Part shown: in pieces, positions 1 to 8,545 of the stretch
Position numbering within the stretch: the first letter of the stretch is position 1
How the letters are laid out: each line of letters opens with the position of its first letter
Assembly: GCA_017540645.1 (NCBI GenBank)
Contig: JAFYAQ010000022.1
Location: forward strand, 62,001 to 126,000
DNA from: Oscillospiraceae bacterium
GTDB taxonomy: Bacteria; Bacillota; Clostridia; Oscillospirales; Oscillospiraceae
Reading direction: 5' to 3'
DNA length: 64,000 nt
Notes under the pieces: model-generated
What the model saw: the letters and a program-made list of their open reading frames with translations, nothing else
What the model was told of the DNA's origin: nothing
The model's database searches: none
Made by a program: the position numbers and the translations under genes

Positions 1-198
1 GGAGCCGCCGCCCTGGAGAGCGCGGTGGAGGAGAGCGGCCGGGCGGACAGCACAGAGGCCTTTGCCCTGTGCTGCTGGAAAAAACTTTTGCCCGAGATGG
101 CAGAGCTTCGCCGCTGCGCCGATGAGATGGAGACCATCACGGATAAGCAGTTATGGCCCTATCCGTCCTACGGCGAGATTCTCTTCAGCGTATACTGA
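1..198 (+). CDS. glnN: Type III glutamine synthetase, C-terminal end (partial)
   Basis: Only the last 65 codons are inside the window, read in frame from base 1 to a TGA at 196-198. The protein ends with a Leu-Trp-Pro-x-Pro-(S/T)-Tyr-Gly-(E/D) motif, which is the characteristic tail of type III glutamine synthetases (GlnN), large cytoplasmic enzymes that make glutamine from glutamate, ammonia and ATP. The rest of the gene lies upstream and cannot be checked, so the assignment rests on this short tail. A rho-independent terminator follows 16 bases after the stop. Confidence 0.75.
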   Translation, partial: GAAALESAVEESGRADSTEAFALCCWKKLLPEMAELRRCADEMETITDKQLWPYPSYGEILFSVY

Positions 199-213
199 TA
201 CAAAAATGAAAAT

Positions 214-248
214 ACGGCCATTCCGGCATACCGGCATGGCCGTTTTTT
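214..248 (+). terminator. Rho-independent terminator after glnN
   Basis: The 8-bp inverted repeat ACGGCCAT / ATGGCCGT (214-221 and 236-243) is followed by a run of T. It lies directly after the glutamine synthetase stop codon. Confidence 0.85.
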
Positions 249-281
249 CATAGCGGCAGGGGAGCCGCATGTCTTTTCCTG

Positions 282-310
282 TTGCTTTTCTGCCGCATTT
301 CAGCTAATAT
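282..310 (+). promoter_or_regulatory. Weak sigma-A-type promoter for the YidC-sulfatase gene
   Basis: TTGCTT (282-287) and TAATAT (305-310) are 17 bp apart. They sit about 70 bases before the preferred start codon and after the glnN terminator. Matches to consensus are only moderate. Confidence 0.4.
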
Positions 311-377
311 GTTTTTTGTTGCGAATCAAGCTCGATCGCTGCGGGGAGGGGCCCGCGGATCGTGGAAGGGGAGCTTT

Positions 378-3158
378 ATGACCTTAGGGAGCTTTTTGTA
401 TCAGCTGTGCCTGGCGCCGCTGATGCTTTTGATGGAGACCATCTTCGGAGTTTTTGTCGTCCTCACCAGACATGTGGGACTGGCCATATTCCCGCTGAGC
501 CTGGTATTGAACTTTCTGCTGCTGCCTTTTTATCTGCGCGCGGACACGATCCAGCGCCAGGAGCAGGAGCGGCAAAAAGCCATGGAAAAGGGCCTTGCGC
601 ATATCCGCAAGACCTTCCGGGGCGACGAGCGCTACATGATGATTCAGACCTATTACCGCCAGAACAATTATAAACCGATCTATGCCCTCCGCAGCGCCCT
701 GCCGCTGCTGCTCCAGGTGCCCTTTTTCATTGCCGCCTATCGTCTCTTGTCCGACCTTCCGGCGATGACCTACGCAAAGTTTTACGCCATCCCGGCCCTC
801 GGATCGCCGGACGGGATGTTGAAGCTCGGCAGCCTTACGCTCAATCTGCTGCCCATTCTCATGACGGCCATCAATATACTCTCCAGCGAGATCTATGCCA
901 AGGGTATGCCGCTGAAGGACAAGCTGAAGCTTCACGCCATGGCGCTGATCTTCCTGGTGCTGCTGTACCGTTCCCCCGCGGGACTGGTGCTGTATTGGAC
1001 GCTGAACAATCTCTTCTCCCTGTGCAAGAACATCATCACCACCGCCAAAAACAAACGGCGGGCGCTGTGTATCGTCACATTGCTTGTGGGAGGCCTTGAC
1101 CTCTGGTACACCTTTACGGACGGCAGAAACACCAAAATTCGGTTTTTGACCTTCCTGGCCATCGGTATGCTCTTTTTGCTGCCCACGGCCTGGCAGCTGC
1201 TGCGCGCCGTTTGGAAACCGCGTCCCCGAAGGACATCGTCGGAGGGAGCTGACAGGTCCCTGTATCTCTATGCGGCGATCTTTTGCACCCTGTTTGCCGG
1301 CGGACTGATCCCCTCTGCCGTGATCGGCTCCTCCCCGGAGGAATTCGTCGTTCTCACAAACTTCCACTCTCCGCTGCTGTATGTGCTGTATTCGCTGCTG
1401 CTGGCGGCCGGCGTGTTTCTCATCTGGCTGGGGTTGTTTTACTACCTGGCCGACGAGCAGGGCAGGGGACTCTTCGGCGCCGGTATGTGGCTGCTGTGCG
1501 GGGTCGCCGTCACAGACTACCTGTTTTTCGGCACCCGGATGGGGAATCTCTCCCGGGAGCTGCTGTATGATTCCGGGGTCGGCTTCTCCCTCCGGGAAAT
1601 GCTCCTCAACGCCGGTGTGCTGGCCGCCTTGTGCGCGCTGCTGCTGCTCGTATGGTGGAAGCGGCGCAAGCTGGTGAAGGCGGCCTATCCCGTGCTGATC
1701 CTGGCGGTGTTTGCCATGACGGCCTGGAACTGTGTGGGGATCCAGCGGTCCGTGCCCCATATCAAAAGCGTCATCGCCCGGCAGGAGGAACAGGGGGAGC
1801 TGGATCATTTGTTCACCCTCAGCAAAAAGGGCAGGAACGTGATCGTCCTTATGCTGGACCGGGCCATCGACGGCTTCGTGCCCTACATCTTCCGGGAGCG
1901 GCCGGAACTGGAGAGCCAGTTTGATGGCTTTACCTGGTACCCCAACACCCTGAGCTACGGTCCTTCCACCAATGTGGGCACGCCGCCCCTGTTCGGCGGA
2001 TATGAATACCGGCCGGAGGAGATGAACCGCCGCTCGGACGAGCGGCTGGCTGACAAGCATAACGAGGCGCTGCAGGTGATGCCGGCCATGTTCGACCGGG
2101 AGGGCTTCCAGGTCAGCGTGTGTGACCCGCCCTATGCCGGCTACGGATGGGTGTCCGACCTGTCTATCTATGAGGGCTACGAAAACGTGCAGGCCCACTA
2201 TACGGCCAGCTGGAAGGGCGGAGACGACGGCCTTGACGCAACAGAGCTGGAGCAGATATGGAAGAGAAATCTTTTCTGCTTCAGCGTCATGAAATCCTCT
2301 CCGCTGGCGCTGCAGCATCTGCTGTATATGGACGGGACTTATTTTGACTCGGAGCGGAAGAACGGCGCCTTTGTGATGGATGCAAAGTATAACGCCAGCG
2401 GCCGTTCCAAATCCGTGGGCATACCCAATGATTTCCTGGCGGATTGGAAAACGCTGACCTCCCTGAGCGCCATGACGGAGATCTCCGGGCAGGAGAAAAA
2501 CACCTTCTTCATGGCGGACTTCAACGCTACCCACGACAACACCCTTCTGCAGGAGCCGGCTTATGAACCGGTGATGGATGTGGACAACACAGAATATGAC
2601 GACACCCACGAGGAGCGCTTCATCCTGGACGGACGCAGGCTGAAGGCGGACAACTTCCAGCAGATGAGCCACTATCAGGTAAACATGGCGACCTTCCTTC
2701 AGCTGGGAAAGTGGTTTGACTATCTGCGCAGCGAGGGCGTATATGACAATACCCGGATCATCCTTGTGGCGGACCACGGCTACAATACGAATTCCTTCTC
2801 CGACATGCTCATTGTCCCGGAGGGGGACAGCGGCACGCTGGATATCATGTGGTTCAACCCCCTGCTGATGGTCAAGGATTTCGGCGACACGGGCTTTAAA
2901 CGGGACGACCGCTTTATGACAAACGCGGACGTACCCACGCTGGCCTGTGAGGGCGTGCTGAAGGATATGAGAAACCCATTCTCCGGAAAGCTGATCAGCA
3001 GCGAGGCGAAAAACGAGCCGGAACAGCATGTCTTCTTCACGAGACTATGGAACGTGATGACTAACAACGGCAATACCTTCCTGCCGGGCAGCTGGTACTC
3101 CCTGTCGGGCCAGAATATCTTTGACGCCGCCGGATGGAAAAAACTGGGGGATTACTGA
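378..3158 (+). CDS. YidC/Oxa1-like membrane domain fused to sulfatase/LTA-synthase-like domain
   Basis: This is a 926-residue membrane protein. I chose ATG 378 because a GGAAGGGGAG ribosome site lies just upstream; the frame is open back to 282. Residues 1 to about 230 resemble YidC/Oxa1/SpoIIIJ insertases: a first hydrophobic segment, a charged loop rich in Arg, Gln and Glu, and the typical SPAGLVLYWTLNN signature near residues 198-210. More membrane segments follow to about residue 470. From about residue 485 an extracytoplasmic alkaline-phosphatase-superfamily domain begins: VIVLMLD (metal-binding Asp), a Ser/Thr-rich GPSTNVGTPPLFGG stretch where the nucleophile would lie, and VADHGYNT near 797 (metal-binding Asp-His). 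The family relatives transfer phosphoglycerol or phosphoethanolamine groups or hydrolyse sulfate esters. Whether the YidC part inserts proteins or only anchors and positions the enzyme is unknown. Confidence 0.8.
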   Translation: MTLGSFLYQLCLAPLMLLMETIFGVFVVLTRHVGLAIFPLSLVLNFLLLPFYLRADTIQRQEQERQKAMEKGLAHIRKTFRGDERYMMIQTYYRQNNYKPIYALRSALPLLLQVPFFIAAYRLLSDLPAMTYAKFYAIPALGSPDGMLKLGSLTLNLLPILMTAINILSSEIYAKGMPLKDKLKLHAMALIFLVLLYRSPAGLVLYWTLNNLFSLCKNIITTAKNKRRALCIVTLLVGGLDLWYTFTDGRNTKIRFLTFLAIGMLFLLPTAWQLLRAVWKPRPRRTSSEGADRSLYLYAAIFCTLFAGGLIPSAVIGSSPEEFVVLTNFHSPLLYVLYSLLLAAGVFLIWLGLFYYLADEQGRGLFGAGMWLLCGVAVTDYLFFGTRMGNLSRELLYDSGVGFSLREMLLNAGVLAALCALLLLVWWKRRKLVKAAYPVLILAVFAMTAWNCVGIQRSVPHIKSVIARQEEQGELDHLFTLSKKGRNVIVLMLDRAIDGFVPYIFRERPELESQFDGFTWYPNTLSYGPSTNVGTPPLFGGYEYRPEEMNRRSDERLADKHNEALQVMPAMFDREGFQVSVCDPPYAGYGWVSDLSIYEGYENVQAHYTASWKGGDDGLDATELEQIWKRNLFCFSVMKSSPLALQHLLYMDGTYFDSERKNGAFVMDAKYNASGRSKSVGIPNDFLADWKTLTSLSAMTEISGQEKNTFFMADFNATHDNTLLQEPAYEPVMDVDNTEYDDTHEERFILDGRRLKADNFQQMSHYQVNMATFLQLGKWFDYLRSEGVYDNTRIILVADHGYNTNSFSDMLIVPEGDSGTLDIMWFNPLLMVKDFGDTGFKRDDRFMTNADVPTLACEGVLKDMRNPFSGKLISSEAKNEPEQHVFFTRLWNVMTNNGNTFLPGSWYSLSGQNIFDAAGWKKLGDY

Positions 3159-3201
3159 ATGCCTTAATGGCTCTGCGCGTTTTCGGCAAGACCCGAGTCT
3201 C

Positions 3202-3231
3202 TTGACAATCCGGTCTCGGGGAGACTACAAT
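3202..3231 (+). promoter_or_regulatory. Promoter of the ABC importer operon
   Basis: TTGACA (3202-3207) and TACAAT (3226-3231) are 18 bp apart. The -35 box lies inside a short inverted repeat, CCCGAG (3192-3197) and CTCGGG (3215-3220), which could be an operator. An AAAGGAAAGG ribosome site follows before the lipoprotein gene. Confidence 0.65.
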
Positions 3232-3268
3232 AAGCCATCAAAAGAAAAGGAAAGGATATTATTCGAAC

Positions 3269-4216
3269 ATGAAAAAGAGATCCCTTTTTTCTCTTCTGCT
3301 TGTTCTGGCGCTGCTGGCGTCCCTGACCGCCTGCGGCGCGGCCACCCAGGCTCCTGCGGCGGAGCCGGCGGGGGAGGGCGTCACCGTCACGGACATGACG
3401 GGCCGGGAGATCACGCTGGACAAGCCTGCGGAGCGTATCGTGGCGCTGACCGCCGCCGATTGCGAGATCCTCTGCGCTCTGGGCGCCTTTGACACGCTGG
3501 TGGGACGCGGCGAATACTGCGACTGGCCTTCCGAGGTGCTGTCCGTTCCCGCCGTGCAATCCGGCGCGGAGACCAGTCTGGAGCAGATCATCGCTCTGGA
3601 GCCTGACGTGCTGCTGATGGGAACCATGGCCCAGACCGCCGAGCAGGTGGCCGCCCTTGAGGATGCGGGCATCCGTGTGGTGGTGTCCGACGCGCAGGAT
3701 CTGGAGGGTGTATATACCGCCATTGAACTGATCGGCCGTCTGATGGGCAAGGACGCCCAGGCCGAGGCCCTGACCGAGAACATGCGCGCCACCTTTGCCG
3801 ATGTTCAGGCGCAGGTCGCTGGCGACGGCAGCGAGAGCGTATATTTTGAAGTCTCTCCCCTGGAATGGGGACTCTGGACCGCCGGCAAGGGCACCTTTAT
3901 GGACGAGATCGCCGGGATGCTGGGCCTCCGCAACGCCTTTGACGACATAGATGGCTGGGCGGAGATCAGCGAGGAGCAGGTGCTGGAGCGGGATCCCGAC
4001 TATATCGTGACCATTTCCATGTACTACGGCGAAGGCCCCACCCCCACCGAGGAGATCCTCTCCCGCGCCGGCTGGGAGAATCTGACCGCGGTGAAGAACC
4101 AGGCCATTTTGAATCTGCAGAACAACGAGCTGAGCCGCCCCGGCCCGCGGCTGGCGGAAGGCGCGCAGATGATGGCGGACTTTATTGCCGCCGAGAGACT
4201 GGAAAATGCGGCTTGA
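3269..4216 (+). CDS. ABC transporter substrate-binding lipoprotein (iron/corrinoid type)
   Basis: This 315-residue protein is a periplasmic-binding-protein family member of the FecB/BtuF class, which captures iron-siderophore, haem or cobalamin outside the membrane. It has a lipoprotein signal peptide with lipobox Leu-Thr-Ala-Cys, so the mature protein should start at Cys22. The mature part begins with the family phrase VTVTDMTGREITL and continues with PAERIVAL and the EPDVLLMG segment, giving two alpha/beta lobes joined by a long helix. It is the first gene of a three-gene importer operon. The substrate cannot be told from the sequence. Confidence 0.9.
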   Translation: MKKRSLFSLLLVLALLASLTACGAATQAPAAEPAGEGVTVTDMTGREITLDKPAERIVALTAADCEILCALGAFDTLVGRGEYCDWPSEVLSVPAVQSGAETSLEQIIALEPDVLLMGTMAQTAEQVAALEDAGIRVVVSDAQDLEGVYTAIELIGRLMGKDAQAEALTENMRATFADVQAQVAGDGSESVYFEVSPLEWGLWTAGKGTFMDEIAGMLGLRNAFDDIDGWAEISEEQVLERDPDYIVTISMYYGEGPTPTEEILSRAGWENLTAVKNQAILNLQNNELSRPGPRLAEGAQMMADFIAAERLENAA

Positions 4217-5288
4217 TCGGAAAATTCACAGGGAGGGCGAGACTTCGCTCTCCCTGTTCCTCTATCCCAGAGAGGGCTTCGGTCCGGGGACTTATGCCCT
4301 CATGAGTCTCGTTACCGCCGGGGTGCTGCTGCTTTGCGTGTGCCTGGGGAGCGTGTCCATCCCCCTGCGGGAGGTACTGGCGGTGTTTTCCGCCGCGCTT
4401 CGGGGCGCGGCGCCCGCCACCTCCTCGGCCTCTATCCTGCTGTCGGTGCGCCTGCCCCGTACGCTGTGCGTGGCCCTGACCGGGGCCAGCCTCTCGCTGT
4501 GCGGCGCGTCCATGCAGGGCCTGCTGAAAAACCCCCTGGCCGACGGCTCCACGCTGGGGGTCAGTTACGGGGCCTCCCTGGGGGCGGTGGTGTCCATCGC
4601 CTTCGGCGTCACTATCCCCGGCCTGCCTTTCGCCGGAACTGTGGGGATGGCCATGCTCTTCGCCTTTTTGTCCCTGCTGCTGATCCTCACCCTGGCGTAT
4701 CGGCTGGACAGCTCTCTGGCTACCGGCACCATCATTTTGATCGGTGTCATTTTCTCCATGTTTGTCACCAGCGTGCTGTCGCTGGTGATCACCTTCGCCT
4801 CGGATAAGGTTCGGCAGATCACCTTCTGGACCATGGGCTCCCTCTCGGGAAGCAGCTACGCCAACGCCGCCCTGCTGCTGGGGGCGCTCCTCCTCTTCGG
4901 CGGAGTGCTGCTCTCCCACGCCCGGGAACTGAACGCCTTTGCCATCGGGGAAGACAACGCCCGCTCTGTGGGCGTGGACGTGCGCCGGGTGAAGTTGACG
5001 GTGATGATCGCGGTCTCGGCGCTGATCGGGGTATGCGTATCCATCGGCGGGTCCATCGCCTTTGTCGGGCTGGTGGCCCCCCACATGGTGCGGCTTCTGA
5101 TCGGGCCCAACCATAAACGGCTTTTGAGCGCGTCCCTTTTCGGCGGAGCCTCGTTTCTCATGCTGTGCGATCTCTGCGCCCGGCTTCTGTTTTCTCCCCG
5201 GGAGCTGCCCATCGGAGTGGTGACCTCTTTCCTGGGGGCCATCCTGTTTGTGATCATCTTCACACGGACCGGGAGGGCGAGAGCATGA
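4206..5288 (+). CDS. ABC transporter permease, FecCD/BtuC family
   Basis: This polytopic membrane protein (360 residues from ATG 4206) has about nine to ten hydrophobic segments and the FecCD-family motifs SVRLPRTL, GASMQGLLKNPLADGSTLG and FVGLVAPHMVR. It forms the channel for the lipoprotein encoded just upstream. ATG 4206 lies inside the end of the lipoprotein gene (11-base overlap), while a TTG at 4185 would add seven residues. The stop overlaps the start of the ATPase gene as ATGA, so the genes are translationally coupled. Confidence 0.92.
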   Translation: MRLDRKIHREGETSLSLFLYPREGFGPGTYALMSLVTAGVLLLCVCLGSVSIPLREVLAVFSAALRGAAPATSSASILLSVRLPRTLCVALTGASLSLCGASMQGLLKNPLADGSTLGVSYGASLGAVVSIAFGVTIPGLPFAGTVGMAMLFAFLSLLLILTLAYRLDSSLATGTIILIGVIFSMFVTSVLSLVITFASDKVRQITFWTMGSLSGSSYANAALLLGALLLFGGVLLSHARELNAFAIGEDNARSVGVDVRRVKLTVMIAVSALIGVCVSIGGSIAFVGLVAPHMVRLLIGPNHKRLLSASLFGGASFLMLCDLCARLLFSPRELPIGVVTSFLGAILFVIIFTRTGRARA

Positions 5289-6049
5289 AGCTGCTGGAAG
5301 TGGAAAACCTGTCTGTGACGATGAACCGGCGGGAGATCGTTCGGGGGCTGAGCTTTTCCCTCTGTTCGGGGGACTGGCTGATGCTCATCGGCCCCAACGG
5401 GGCGGGCAAGTCCACAGTGGTGAACGCCATCGCCGGAGCGGCACCTTACGCGGGACGGATACTGTTCCGAGACCGGGATATTTCCGGCATGAAGAGCGCG
5501 GAAATGGCCCGCCACATCGGCGTGCTCAGTCAGCAGCACAGCGTGGGCTACTCCTTCACGGTGGGGGAGGTGGTCCGCCTGGGCCGCTATGCCTGGAACC
5601 CCGGCCCCTTCTCCCGGCGCAGCGGGGAGGATGAACGCGCCGTGTCGGAGGCCCTGCGCATGACCGGCCTGAGCGACATGACGGAGCGGAACGTGCTGAC
5701 GCTCTCCGGCGGCGAGCTGCAGCGGACCTTCCTGGCCCAGCTCTTTGCCCAGGAGCCGGAGATTCTGGTGCTGGACGAGCCCACCAACCACCTGGATCTT
5801 CCCTATCAGCGGGAGATCTTCGGCTTGATCCGCCAGTGGCTCCGGACGCCGGGACGGGCCGTGATCTCCGTGGTCCACGATCTCAGCCTGGCCCGCCGCT
5901 ATGCCACGAAGGGCCTGCTGCTCTGCGACGGCACGGCGGCCGCCGCCGGGCCGGGGGAGAGCGTGTTCGTCTCCCGGGTCCTGGAGCAGGTCTACGGAAT
6001 GGACGTGGCCGCCTGGCTGCGGGAGCTGTACGGCCAGTGGGAAACTTAA
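5285..6049 (+). CDS. ABC transporter ATPase, FecE/BtuD type
   Basis: This 254-residue cytoplasmic ATPase powers the importer. Visible motifs are Walker A GPNGAGKST, a Q-loop (LSQQHSVGYSFTV), the signature LSGGELQR, Walker B ILVLDEPTNHLD and the switch His in VVHD. ATG 5285 is used because it overlaps the permease stop (ATGA); an upstream extension in the same frame runs through the permease gene and is not needed. No clear terminator follows. The end of the gene overlaps CTTAA repeats that precede the two-component system. Confidence 0.93.
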   Translation: MKLLEVENLSVTMNRREIVRGLSFSLCSGDWLMLIGPNGAGKSTVVNAIAGAAPYAGRILFRDRDISGMKSAEMARHIGVLSQQHSVGYSFTVGEVVRLGRYAWNPGPFSRRSGEDERAVSEALRMTGLSDMTERNVLTLSGGELQRTFLAQLFAQEPEILVLDEPTNHLDLPYQREIFGLIRQWLRTPGRAVISVVHDLSLARRYATKGLLLCDGTAAAAGPGESVFVSRVLEQVYGMDVAAWLRELYGQWET

Positions 6050-6083
6050 GGAAATCTTAAACACTACGCCCCTTTTTTCTTAA
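6045..6083 (+). promoter_or_regulatory. Three CTTAA repeats before the two-component operon
   Basis: CTTAA occurs at 6045-6049, 6056-6060 and 6079-6083, spaced 11 and 23 bases apart, so roughly on one face of the helix. OmpR/PhoB-type regulators bind such direct repeats. The site is 43-81 bases before the response regulator start, so it could serve autoregulation. A possible -10 box (TATGCT) lies near 6094. Confidence 0.35.
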
Positions 6084-6125
6084 TCCCCCCTCTGCTATGC
6101 TGTTGACGAAAGGCAGGGAAGTCGA

Positions 6126-6821
6126 ATGTACACCACTCTGATCTGCGACGACGAGCCGGATATCCGTTCTGCGCTGCGCATCTACCTGACAGGGGAGGGC
6201 TACGCCGTCCGGGAGGCCTCCAACGGCATGGAAGCCCTGGAGATCCTCTCCCGGGAGGAGATCCATCTGGTGCTGATGGACATCATGATGCCCGGCATGG
6301 ACGGCATGACTGCCACGGCAAAGCTGCGCCAGCACAGCAATGTGCCCGTGATCCTGATCACCGCCAAAAGCGAGGACACGGACAAGATCGCCGGGCTGAC
6401 CCTGGGCGCGGACGACTATGTCTGCAAGCCCTTCAACCCTCTGGAGGTCCTGGCCCGGGTACGGGCCCAGCTTCGGCGCTATGCCATGCTGGGCGGGATG
6501 CCCGCGGCATCCTCCGCCCTGCGCTGCGGCGGCATCCGCATGGACGATGAGGGGAAGACCGTCACCAACTGGGGGGAGGAAGTCAGTCTGACCCCCACGG
6601 AGTACGATATCCTCCGGCTGTTGCTGCAGCACCCGGGCAAGGTATTTTCCTCCCGGGAGATCTATCAGAAGGTCTGGCGGGAAGCGCCTCTCTCCGCGGA
6701 GGGAACGGTCCCGGTACATATCCGACACCTGCGGGAAAAACTGGAGATCGACCCTGCCAATCCCCGCTATCTGAAGGTGGTCTGGGGGAAGGGGTACAAG
6801 CTGGAGGAGGACGGCAAATGA
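6126..6821 (+). CDS. Response regulator, OmpR/PhoB family
   Basis: This 231-residue protein has an N-terminal receiver domain (acidic pair Asp8-Asp9, phospho-acceptor Asp52 in LVLMDIMMPGMDG, switch Thr in LITAKSED, Lys in VCKPFNP) and a C-terminal winged-helix DNA-binding domain (SLTPTEYDILRLLL to KVVWGKGYKLE). It most resembles VanR-like regulators. It is coupled to the kinase gene by an ATGA overlap at 6818-6821, so both proteins should be made together. Confidence 0.93.
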   Translation: MYTTLICDDEPDIRSALRIYLTGEGYAVREASNGMEALEILSREEIHLVLMDIMMPGMDGMTATAKLRQHSNVPVILITAKSEDTDKIAGLTLGADDYVCKPFNPLEVLARVRAQLRRYAMLGGMPAASSALRCGGIRMDDEGKTVTNWGEEVSLTPTEYDILRLLLQHPGKVFSSREIYQKVWREAPLSAEGTVPVHIRHLREKLEIDPANPRYLKVVWGKGYKLEEDGK

Positions 6822-8473
6822 AAAAGCTTCTGGAGTCAAAGGGTTGGCGGGCACTGGCCCTTTTCCTGTGCCTGGTCTTCGGACTGATGACCGTGGCCTG
6901 CGGTGCCTGCGGACTGTACGATTACTTTGAGTTCGGGATGGACCCGGGGGCGGAACCGAACTATACAGAGAGTGATTTTTACTATGCGTACGTGCACGAA
7001 AGGCCTCTGTCTTCCCGTCTGGAAGATGGTTATGTAAACCTTTATATGTTCCTCTTCAACGGGCGGATGGTGTTTCTGCCCCTGGCGGGAGCGGGGCTTT
7101 TGCTGACGCTGGCGCTCTTTGCTTTTCTGCTGGCCTCCGCCGGGCGGACGCCGGAGGGCGTGGAGCTGCGGGGCGTCCACCGCTGGCCCCTGGAGGTCTA
7201 CGCCGGGTTGCTGGCCGCCGTGTTTCTCGTCGGGCTGATGGTGCTCTTCTGGATCGTTGAAGAGATCGGCTATATCGCCTATCTGGGTATCGCTATCCCG
7301 GGTCTGGCGGCGGCGGTCCTTGCCATGGGTGCGGCGGTGCTGCTGCTGTGCATGACCCTGGCCGCCCGGATCCGGGCCGGACAGTGGTGGAAGAACACGG
7401 TCTGCTATTTCCTTCTCCGCCTTTGTGGACGGCTGCTTCGGGCGCTGGGGAGAACGCTGATCGCGGCGGTCCGGGCGATCCCCGTGGCCTGGAAGCTGGC
7501 CCTGGTGTTCTGCGGGGTATCGCTGATCAACATTTTCGGCATAGTTCTTATGGTGGAAAGCCGAGGATATGAGGGCTTCTGGTTGTTCGCCCTGTTCCTG
7601 GTGGATCTGGCGGGGCTGGCGGCGTCCCTGCTCCTGGGGGTTCAGCTCCGGCGGCTCCGGCAGGCGGGACAGGCCATGGCCGCGGGCGATCTGAGCTACA
7701 CTGTAGACACCCAGAAGCTCTGGGGAGAGCTGAAAGCCCACGGGGAGGATCTGAACGCGGTACGCGCAGGGCTCTCCCGGGCGGTGAATGAGCGCATGCG
7801 CTCCGAGCGCTTCAAAACCGAACTGATCACCAACGTGAGCCATGACCTGAAAACGCCTCTGACCTCCATCGTGAACTATGTGGATCTGCTGAAAAAAGAG
7901 GAGATCGAATCCCCCCAGGCCAGGGAATATATCAAGGTGCTGGACCGGCAGTCCCAGCGGCTGCGCAAGCTGACGGAGGATCTGGTGGACGCCTCCAAGG
8001 CCAGCAGCGGCGTTCTGCCGGTCAGCCTGGAGACCCTGGATCTGCGGGAGCTGGTGACCCAGGCGGGGGGAGAGTACGCCGAGCGTCTGAGCCGGGCCGG
8101 AGTGGAGACCGTGACGACTCTGCCGGAGGGGGAGTGTCCCATCCGGGCAGACGGACGGCTGCTCTGGCGGGTGCTGGATAATCTCTTTTTGAACGTGTGC
8201 AAGTACGCCCAGAGCGGGACAAGGTTTTATGTAAACCTGCAGCCTATGGATCATGGCGCGGCGCTGACGCTGCGGAACATCTCCCGGGAGCCGCTGAACA
8301 TCCCGGCGGAGGAGCTGATGGAGCGCTTTGTCCGGGGAGACCGGTCCCGGAGCGGGGAGGGCAGCGGTTTGGGGCTGTCCATCGCCCGCTCTCTGATGGA
8401 GTGTATGGGCGGAAGCCTGGACCTTTCGCTGGACGGGGACCTTTTCAAGGTGACGCTGTATTTTCCCCAATAA
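6818..8473 (+). CDS. Sensor histidine kinase with multiple membrane segments
   Basis: This 551-residue kinase has about six hydrophobic segments in its first 280 residues, with an extracytoplasmic loop between the first two, then a HAMP-like linker (MAAGDLSYTVDT). The dimerisation/phosphoacceptor box is NVSHDLKTPLTS with His342. The ATP-binding domain follows (N box LDNLFLNVCKYA; G box GSGLGLSIARSL). It is the partner of the response regulator upstream. The stimulus is unknown; the lipoprotein gene directly downstream is a candidate target or accessory sensor. Confidence 0.92.
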   Translation: MKKLLESKGWRALALFLCLVFGLMTVACGACGLYDYFEFGMDPGAEPNYTESDFYYAYVHERPLSSRLEDGYVNLYMFLFNGRMVFLPLAGAGLLLTLALFAFLLASAGRTPEGVELRGVHRWPLEVYAGLLAAVFLVGLMVLFWIVEEIGYIAYLGIAIPGLAAAVLAMGAAVLLLCMTLAARIRAGQWWKNTVCYFLLRLCGRLLRALGRTLIAAVRAIPVAWKLALVFCGVSLINIFGIVLMVESRGYEGFWLFALFLVDLAGLAASLLLGVQLRRLRQAGQAMAAGDLSYTVDTQKLWGELKAHGEDLNAVRAGLSRAVNERMRSERFKTELITNVSHDLKTPLTSIVNYVDLLKKEEIESPQAREYIKVLDRQSQRLRKLTEDLVDASKASSGVLPVSLETLDLRELVTQAGGEYAERLSRAGVETVTTLPEGECPIRADGRLLWRVLDNLFLNVCKYAQSGTRFYVNLQPMDHGAALTLRNISREPLNIPAEELMERFVRGDRSRSGEGSGLGLSIARSLMECMGGSLDLSLDGDLFKVTLYFPQ

Positions 8474-8480
8474 AAAACAT

Positions 8481-8511
8481 GCGCAGAGGGAACCATTGGC
8501 TCCCTCTGCGC
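8481..8511 (+). terminator. Perfect 11-bp hairpin after the kinase gene
   Basis: GCGCAGAGGGA (8481-8491) pairs exactly with TCCCTCTGCGC (8501-8511), with a 9-base loop. No T run follows, so it may only slow transcription or mark an mRNA end between the kinase and lipoprotein genes. Confidence 0.5.
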
Positions 8512-8545
8512 GTCTTAGATGTGAAAAAACCATAGGAGGCGCAAA

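Noticed and set aside
384..3029. Very long minus-strand open frame opposite the YidC-sulfatase gene
   Set aside because: It is the antisense shadow of a GC-rich gene; the protein is low-complexity, rich in Gln, His, Arg and Gly, and has no recognisable domain or ribosome site.
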